Positions 31,231 through 35,897 of a stretch of 35,897 nucleotides of DNA are shown in pieces (the first letter of the stretch is position 1; each line of letters begins with the position of its first letter). The notes under the pieces were generated by a model that was given only the letters and a program-made list of their open reading frames with translations, was not told where the DNA came from and did no database searches. The translations under genes and the position numbers were made by a program. Source of the stretch: Bacteroidota bacterium (GTDB taxonomy: Bacteria; Bacteroidota; Bacteroidia; Bacteroidales; NBLH01); the NCBI GenBank assembly GCA_025361565.1, contig JANYKN010000184.1, positions 1-35,897 of the forward strand. The letters are read 5' to 3'.

Positions 31231-32550
31231 ATGAATCAAAAATTTTACTTTGAATGCCGCGAATGCGGAACAAAAATCAATGATTTCAATGAATGGTTTG
31301 CTAATGAACAAGCCTGCCCTTCTTGTGGAAAATCGAATGTATATACAGTTTATTCTACGAATAAAGAAAAGATTAAAGAATTGATTAATAAAGATGCCAA
31401 ACCACAAAGTTTGTTTCATTATTTCGATTTCCTTCCATTAAACAATAAAGAAAACGTTATTACTGAAGGCGAAGGTATTGTACCAATAGAAAGATGGGCA
31501 TTTTTAGAAGAATATGCTTTGCGCAAATACAAACTAAACCTCAAGATTTTTATCAGTAGAAACGATAAAAGTTTTGCAACCGGAACTTTTAAAGACAAAG
31601 GAGGAGCGCTTGCCGCAAGTGTATTAAAAGAGGAAGGAGTAAAAGAATATGTAGTTGTAAGCACAGGAAATACTGCAACGGCTTTTGCTCATTACCTTTC
31701 AAAGGCAGGAGTTTCACTTTCAGTTTTTCTACCGGAAAATGCGCTAAATGATAGCGTTGCACATATTGGAACATATGGCCAGAAAGTTTATAGCGTAAAA
31801 GGTGATTATGCAAGGGCAAAAGTTGTTGCAGCAGATTATGCTAAAAAATACAATCTATTGATAACTGGAGGAAATCTTGATCCGTTAAGGCTTGAGGCAA
31901 AAAAGACACAGGTTTTTGAAATATTAAGAGTGATTGGTAAAATGCCAGATGTTTACATTCAGGCGCTAAGCGGTGGTACCGGACCATTTGCTGTTGAAAA
32001 AGGGATTCATGATCTGGAAGGAACAGGCTTAGTCGATAAACTTCCTCGTTTTTTATTGGCTCAAGGTGACAGATGTGCGCCACAAGCAAAAGCTTGGGCT
32101 AAGGCAAAGGCCGAAGGTTTTCCGAAAGGATATGAAAAAGAATATCCAATAATTGACAACCCACAACCACTCATTCCAACAATTGCAACCGGCAACCCAA
32201 AAACATACCCATTAATGGCACCACTTGTAAAACGAAGTGGAGGCGAAATTTTTGAAATCAAAGAAGAATTAGCACTTGACATTGCCAGATTAGTTGCTTT
32301 TGAGAGAGTTATTAAAATTGGACCCGCTTCTGCCGCCGCCTTGGCTGGTTTATTTGAATCTTTAAAACTTGGATTTATAAACGACGGCGAGGTTATTTTT
32401 GTAAATATGGGCGAAAGTGCAAACCGCGCACATGAGTTTATGTTCGATGCTGCTTACACAACTCAACATGTAAATTCTGTTGAAGAATGCGAACGATTTA
32501 ATAGAAATGACTATAAAAAACAGGTTTGGGAAATATTTGAAAACTATTAA
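31231..32550 (+). CDS. PLP-dependent threonine-synthase-like enzyme, probable cysteate synthase
   Basis: This 439-residue fold-type II PLP enzyme begins with a zinc ribbon (C9, C12, C29, C32), then the PLP lysine K121 in GTFKDKGG (118-125), the STGNTAT loop (144-150) and the phosphate-binding loop SGGTGP (247-252). The C-terminus has GPASAAALAGLFESLKLG and VIFVNMGES. Routine annotation would be threonine synthase. Arguments for cysteate synthase (O-phosphoserine + sulfite to L-cysteate): it starts 2 bases after cysQ in a sulfate-activation operon, no thrA or thrB is near, the G-G-T-G phosphate loop is closer to my memory of archaeal cysteate synthase than to the G-N-x-G-N loop of ThrC, and a cysteate-acyltransferase-like gene lies in the same locus. 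This is inference; both activities share the same fold and a phosphorylated substrate. Confidence 0.72.
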   Translation: MNQKFYFECRECGTKINDFNEWFANEQACPSCGKSNVYTVYSTNKEKIKELINKDAKPQSLFHYFDFLPLNNKENVITEGEGIVPIERWAFLEEYALRKYKLNLKIFISRNDKSFATGTFKDKGGALAASVLKEEGVKEYVVVSTGNTATAFAHYLSKAGVSLSVFLPENALNDSVAHIGTYGQKVYSVKGDYARAKVVAADYAKKYNLLITGGNLDPLRLEAKKTQVFEILRVIGKMPDVYIQALSGGTGPFAVEKGIHDLEGTGLVDKLPRFLLAQGDRCAPQAKAWAKAKAEGFPKGYEKEYPIIDNPQPLIPTIATGNPKTYPLMAPLVKRSGGEIFEIKEELALDIARLVAFERVIKIGPASAAALAGLFESLKLGFINDGEVIFVNMGESANRAHEFMFDAAYTTQHVNSVEECERFNRNDYKKQVWEIFENY

Positions 32551-32591
32551 TTTTCAAGATATTAATTATAAATATCTAATTGCCTTGAAAA
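32551..32591 (+). terminator. Possible terminator after the cysteate-synthase-like gene
   Basis: TTTTCAAG (32551-32558) pairs with CTTGAAAA (32584-32591), with GATATT/AATATC as a possible inner or alternative pairing. The stem is AT-rich and an A tract follows in place of a T tract, so termination strength is doubtful. It directly follows the stop codon at the end of the sulfur operon. Confidence 0.35.
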
Positions 32592-32698
32592 AATAGAAAA
32601 TTTCTTTTAAAAGAAAATTCCATCTTCTTTTGATATTAGTAGATTAAAAGAATCATAAATTAGCTTATATTTGTATAGGTTCACTTTCTTAATTATTA

Positions 32699-32706
32699 TA
32701 TTTTTG
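32699..32706 (+). promoter_or_regulatory. -7 box for the HAD gene
   Basis: TATTTTTG matches TAnnTTTG and ends 29 bases before the ATG. The -33 region lacks TTG at the right distance. Together with the gap after the sulfur operon it suggests that transcription restarts here. Confidence 0.35.
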
Positions 32707-32735
32707 CAACTTTTTAAATAAAAATACAATAACTT

Positions 32736-33164
32736 ATGAAAATAGCGGTAGATTTTGATGGAACAATTGTGGAACATCAATATCCCAAAATTGGAAAAGT
32801 GATGCCCTTTGCATTTAGCACTTTGATAGAACTTCAGAAACTCGGGCATCAGATTATTCTTTGGACTTACAGAGCTGGCAAAGAACTTGAAGAAGCTGTT
32901 AGTTTTTGTAAAACCAACGGAATTGAATTTTATGCCGTCAACAAAAACTATCCAGATGAAGTTTTTGATGATTCTGTTAGCCGCAAAATATTTGCTGACA
33001 TTTACATCGATGACAGAAATATTGGAGGGTTTCCTGGGTGGAGCCTGATATGGAAAGTACTAAACAATAATGATCCTTTTAATAGCAAAGAATTTTTTGA
33101 TGAATTATATTCGGATAATAAAAAAGACTCTTTTTCTAAAAAATTAAAAAAACTTTTAAGCTAA
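32736..33164 (+). CDS. Small HAD-superfamily hydrolase
   Basis: This 142-residue capless HAD-fold protein is probably a phosphatase. Motif I is VDFDGTIVEH, with the nucleophile D6 and acid D8; motif II is LWTYRAGKE (Thr near 44); the acidic motif IV is IYIDDRNIGG (about 90-99). The size and the FPGWSLIWKVL ending match a Bacteroidota group of uncharacterised HAD proteins. The substrate is unknown. It precedes ssb by 28 bases and may be co-transcribed with it. Confidence 0.85.
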   Translation: MKIAVDFDGTIVEHQYPKIGKVMPFAFSTLIELQKLGHQIILWTYRAGKELEEAVSFCKTNGIEFYAVNKNYPDEVFDDSVSRKIFADIYIDDRNIGGFPGWSLIWKVLNNNDPFNSKEFFDELYSDNKKDSFSKKLKKLLS

Positions 33165-33192
33165 TTCTAAAAACTAATCTAAATCTTAAACT

Positions 33193-33645
33193 ATGGGTAT
33201 TAATAAAGTTATCTTAGTCGGACATGTTGGAAAAGATCCTGCAATCCAGTACGTTAAGGAAGATGTTCCTGTTGCAAGATTCACTCTGGCGACCAGCGAA
33301 ACCCGCAAGGACAAAAATGGTGAAAAAGTAACCAACACAGAATGGCATAACCTGGTAGTTTGGAGAGGATTGGCAAAAGTTGTTGAGCAATATGTAAAAA
33401 AGGGCCAAATGCTGTATGTCGAAGGCAAGATTACAAACAGAAGTTACGAAAAAGATGGTGTCACAAAATACATTTCCGAAATTGTAGTTAATAATTTAGA
33501 AATGCTTGGAAAGCCAAGTGATTCAACAAGTCATGGATCTCATGAAGGTTCTTCGAACCAAAGCAATGTTGCAAGCACTGCTGTAAACAACAATGAAGAA
33601 ACATATTCAGGCGAATATCAAGAAGGCGATGATCTTCCATTTTAG
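33193..33645 (+). CDS. ssb: Single-stranded DNA-binding protein
   Basis: This 150-residue SSB has an N-terminal OB fold (1-110: INKVILVGHVGKDPAIQYV, EWHNLVVWRGLAKVVEQYVKKGQMLYVEG, YISEIVVNNLEMLG), a Ser/Asn-rich flexible linker and the acidic protein-interaction tip ending DDLPF. It protects single-stranded DNA and recruits repair enzymes. In Bacteroidota ssb often sits directly upstream of gldE and gldD with mutY; mutY is not present here. A good terminator follows, so gldE is probably transcribed separately. Confidence 0.97.
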   Translation: MGINKVILVGHVGKDPAIQYVKEDVPVARFTLATSETRKDKNGEKVTNTEWHNLVVWRGLAKVVEQYVKKGQMLYVEGKITNRSYEKDGVTKYISEIVVNNLEMLGKPSDSTSHGSHEGSSNQSNVASTAVNNNEETYSGEYQEGDDLPF

Positions 33646-33674
33646 TCCATAATTAGTTTTGAAGCAACTATTTG

Positions 33675-33721
33675 TAACCCGGTAATAACCTTGATAATAC
33701 AAGCTAATACCGGGTTATTCT
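33675..33721 (+). terminator. Terminator of ssb
   Basis: TAACCCGGTA (33675-33684) and TACCGGGTTA (33708-33717) make a perfect 10-bp stem with a 23-base loop, 29 bases after the ssb stop. It is followed by TTCTATTATAAAA, a weak T tract. It is GC-rich against the AT-rich background and so stands out. Confidence 0.65.
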
Positions 33722-33884
33722 ATTATAAAATTTAAGATTCATCGCTTTAATTTCAACTATTCATAAAATTCTTATTTGTATTATTTACTTTTCTTGCTAA
33801 ATATTAAAAAAAAACATGCAATTTCGTAAAATTAAGCCTTTAACTATTTAATTTGGCTATTTGTTTTTTATAAAAAATATCATT

Positions 33885-35234
33885 TTGGAAACGGTTGTAT
33901 TAACTGAATCAAGTCATTTGCTTTCTATTCTGCTTCAAAACCAATTTTCCTGCAGGGTTATCGGTTTTATGCTTTTATTGATTTTACTCCTGGCTTCTGC
34001 AATGGCAGCGGGATCTGAGGTTGCTTTTTTTTCACTTTCGGCTTTTGATAAGGAAACATTGAATTCGAATAAAAGTAGCCGGGCAAAAGCAGGTCTAAAG
34101 CTATTGGAAAACCCAGAAAGATTATTAGCTACACTTTTAATTACTAAAAACTTTTTAAATATTAGCATTGTAATTTTATCTGCATATCTTACTGACAATC
34201 TGTTTGTTTCTTCGAGCATAAGCCCATCTTCTGTTTTTCTGTTTAAAGTATTTATAATTACTTTTTTAATATTGATTTTTGGGGAAATAGTGCCTAAGGT
34301 TTATGCGTCCAGAAATGGGCAGCAGATAATTTTATTTATGTCGCATCTTATCTTTATTCTTTGCAAATTTTTCACCCCGATAAGTTATATATTAATTCAT
34401 TCTACTTCAATTGTAAAACAAAGATTTGCAGGAAAAAAACCTGAAATTTCAATGGAAGATTTATCAAACGCATTGGAATTGACAAATAATTCCACCAAAG
34501 ACAGTAAAAAAATACTCAAAGGCATTGTTAGTTATGGTAATACCAATGCAAGTGAAATTATGAAATCAAGAGTGGATATTGTAGCATTCAGTATTTTCAC
34601 TCCTTTCACCGAATTACTTGAAAAAATAAAGAAGCAGAACTATTCAAGAATTCCCATTTTTGCCGAAACTTTTGACAATATTAAAGGAGTGCTATTTGTT
34701 AAAGATTTATTGCCACATTTTCACAAGCAAACTTTCAATTGGCAATCGCTTATCAGGCCTGCATATTTTGTTCCTGAATCGAAAAAAATAAATGATTTGT
34801 TGCTTGATTTCCAAACAAAAAAAATACATATGGCCTTTGTAATTGATGAATATGGAGGTACAAATGGAATTGTAACACTTGAAGATGTGCTTGAAGAAAT
34901 TGTTGGTGAAATTGTTGACGAGTTTGATTATGACGATGAATTTTACAAAAAACTAGACGAGAAAACTTATGTTTTTGAAGGTAAAACTCTAATTAACGAT
35001 TTTTATAAAATAATGAAAATTGAAGATGATTTTTTCGAGGACATCAGGGGCGATGCCGACACACTTGCAGGTTTAATTTTAGAAATACAAGGCGAAATAC
35101 CTAAAGTTGGCTCTATTATAGAATTTCAAAACTATATTTTTAAAATTCTTGCTGCTGACAAAAGAAGAATTAAACAAATTCATGTTACACTGCAAAATAG
35201 TATAAATGATAAAATGATTTCTCATGATAAATAA
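33885..35234 (+). CDS. gldE: Gliding-motility protein GldE (CNNM/CorC-like membrane protein)
   Basis: This protein of about 449 residues has a DUF21/CNNM transmembrane domain (first helix with LLLILLLASAMAAGSEVAFFSLS, helices to about residue 185), a CBS-pair region (IMKSRVDIVAF, YSRIPIFAETFDNIKGVLFVKDLLP, FVIDEYGGTNGIVTLEDVLEEIVG) and a C-terminal CorC_HlyC domain (YVFEGKTLINDFYKIM ... DTLAGLILE). In gliding Bacteroidota GldE supports GldD; the family otherwise handles divalent cations. No ATG precedes the first helix. TTG at 33885 is taken as the start, TTG 33861 would add 8 residues, and ATG 33969 would cut into the first helix. It overlaps gldD by 11 bases. Confidence 0.9.
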   Translation: METVVLTESSHLLSILLQNQFSCRVIGFMLLLILLLASAMAAGSEVAFFSLSAFDKETLNSNKSSRAKAGLKLLENPERLLATLLITKNFLNISIVILSAYLTDNLFVSSSISPSSVFLFKVFIITFLILIFGEIVPKVYASRNGQQIILFMSHLIFILCKFFTPISYILIHSTSIVKQRFAGKKPEISMEDLSNALELTNNSTKDSKKILKGIVSYGNTNASEIMKSRVDIVAFSIFTPFTELLEKIKKQNYSRIPIFAETFDNIKGVLFVKDLLPHFHKQTFNWQSLIRPAYFVPESKKINDLLLDFQTKKIHMAFVIDEYGGTNGIVTLEDVLEEIVGEIVDEFDYDDEFYKKLDEKTYVFEGKTLINDFYKIMKIEDDFFEDIRGDADTLAGLILEIQGEIPKVGSIIEFQNYIFKILAADKRRIKQIHVTLQNSINDKMISHDK

Positions 35235-35814
35235 AAATTGGTATATACTTGTAATTACTCTTTTTATGTTTTCCTGCAACGAAACATACTCTCCAAAACC
35301 AAGGGCTTATTTCCGGATTGAATTTCCTGAAAAATCTTATGTACGATTTAACAACAATGGTCCTTGTTCATTTGAAATCCCCAAATATAGCTTTATACAA
35401 GCAGACACTTCCAGAGGTGCCGAAGCATGGTGGAACAATCTTATTTTTCCTGAAATGAAAGGAAAACTCCACTTAACATATAAGTCGATCAACAATGATT
35501 TGGGAAAGTATATTGAAGATTCCAGAACACTGGCATACAAGCACACAATAAAAGCGGATGCTATTACAGAGCAGGTTTTTATTAACAACGATAAAAGAAT
35601 TTATGGCGTTTTATACGAAATAAAAGGAAATGCAGCTTCGCCATTTCAATTTTTTGCAACTGATAGCACAAATCATTTTATTCGTGGCTCGCTTTATTTC
35701 GATGTAATTCCAAATAAAGATTCTCTTGCTCCTGTATTTGATTTCATAAAGCCTGATATCATTCATTTAATTGAAACTATAGAATGGAACAAATCGTTAT
35801 TGCTTTCGAAATAA
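35224..35814 (+). CDS. gldD: Gliding-motility lipoprotein GldD
   Basis: This 196-residue lipoprotein has a signal peptide with lipobox MFSC (lipidated C18). The mature part has the GldD pattern: SPKPRAYFRIEFPEKSY (24-40), then FEIPKYS, a W-W-N-N-L-I-F-P element, LHLTYKSINND, HTIKADAI, YGVLYEIKGNAASPFQFFATDS and FIRGSLYF-x-x-x-PNKDSLAPVF. GldD is required for gliding and T9SS-linked surface functions in Flavobacterium, but the conserved family also occurs in non-gliding Bacteroidota. It overlaps the end of gldE by 11 bases, so the two are translationally coupled. Confidence 0.95.
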   Translation: MINKNWYILVITLFMFSCNETYSPKPRAYFRIEFPEKSYVRFNNNGPCSFEIPKYSFIQADTSRGAEAWWNNLIFPEMKGKLHLTYKSINNDLGKYIEDSRTLAYKHTIKADAITEQVFINNDKRIYGVLYEIKGNAASPFQFFATDSTNHFIRGSLYFDVIPNKDSLAPVFDFIKPDIIHLIETIEWNKSLLLSK

Positions 35815-35897
35815 TAGATTATTAAGTTCAACTGTTCAATTTGGTGTATCCTTTTTTTTAGCTAATTTCGCGGATAAATTGAGAAGCAAGATGCCAA

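Noticed and set aside
32601-32616. Palindrome TTTCTTTTAAAAGAAA after the sulfur operon
   Set aside because: It is made almost only of A and T in an AT-rich stretch, without a loop or T tract; expected by chance and not a convincing terminator or operator.

Overview
The window is AT-rich DNA from a member of the Bacteroidota, most likely an anaerobic Bacteroidales/Marinilabiliales-type lineage. Four things point there: gliding genes gldE and gldD downstream of ssb; a C-terminal type IX secretion (T9SS)-like sorting domain; promoters of the Bacteroidota form TTG-N19-TAnnTTTG instead of -35/-10 sites; and a trimeric [FeFe] hydrogenase, which implies fermentation. No rRNA, tRNA, CRISPR array or prophage was seen.

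Layout. 1-567 is the N-terminal part of an IS1634-type transposase that runs off the left edge. 737-4222 (minus) is hydC-hydB-hydA, an NADH-linked [FeFe] hydrogenase with an unusually short HydB. 4565-9685 (plus) holds a TPR/SpoIIE-phosphatase membrane sensor and a GH3/beta-lactamase-fold fusion whose GH3 half has lost its catalytic motifs. 9697-12747 (minus) holds a DUF4160/DUF2442 small gene pair and an ECF sigma factor followed by a single-pass membrane protein that ends in a T9SS-like domain. 12951-16795 (minus) holds yidD, a 10-TM putative metal exporter, xseA and a COG0523 GTPase. 17047-22429 is housekeeping: trxB, then (minus) a SAM-hydroxide adenosyltransferase-like gene, glutaminyl cyclase and mazG, then (plus) phoH and a LEA14-like lipoprotein.

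The most interesting part is 22561-32550. A minus-strand PLP-dependent alpha-oxoamine synthase (serine palmitoyltransferase relative) faces a plus-strand run: a two-domain VOC protein, cysH (Fe-S APS-reductase type), cysD, cysN, an SLC13-type permease, cysQ and a threonine-synthase-like PLP enzyme. There is no sulfite reductase or APS kinase in the window. I read the set as a dedicated route from sulfate to sulfonolipids (capnine type): uptake, activation to APS, reduction to sulfite, condensation of sulfite with phosphoserine to cysteate by the 'threonine synthase', then acylation of cysteate by the oxoamine synthase. The two enzyme steps have published counterparts in gliding Bacteroidota (CapA/CapB, SulA). 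The assignment here and its physical linkage to sulfate activation are inference from motifs and neighbourhood.

32736-35814 (plus) is a small HAD phosphatase, ssb, gldE and gldD. Sulfonolipids have been linked to gliding in this phylum, so the closeness of gld genes is suggestive, although ssb-gldE-gldD is a widely conserved block in its own right.
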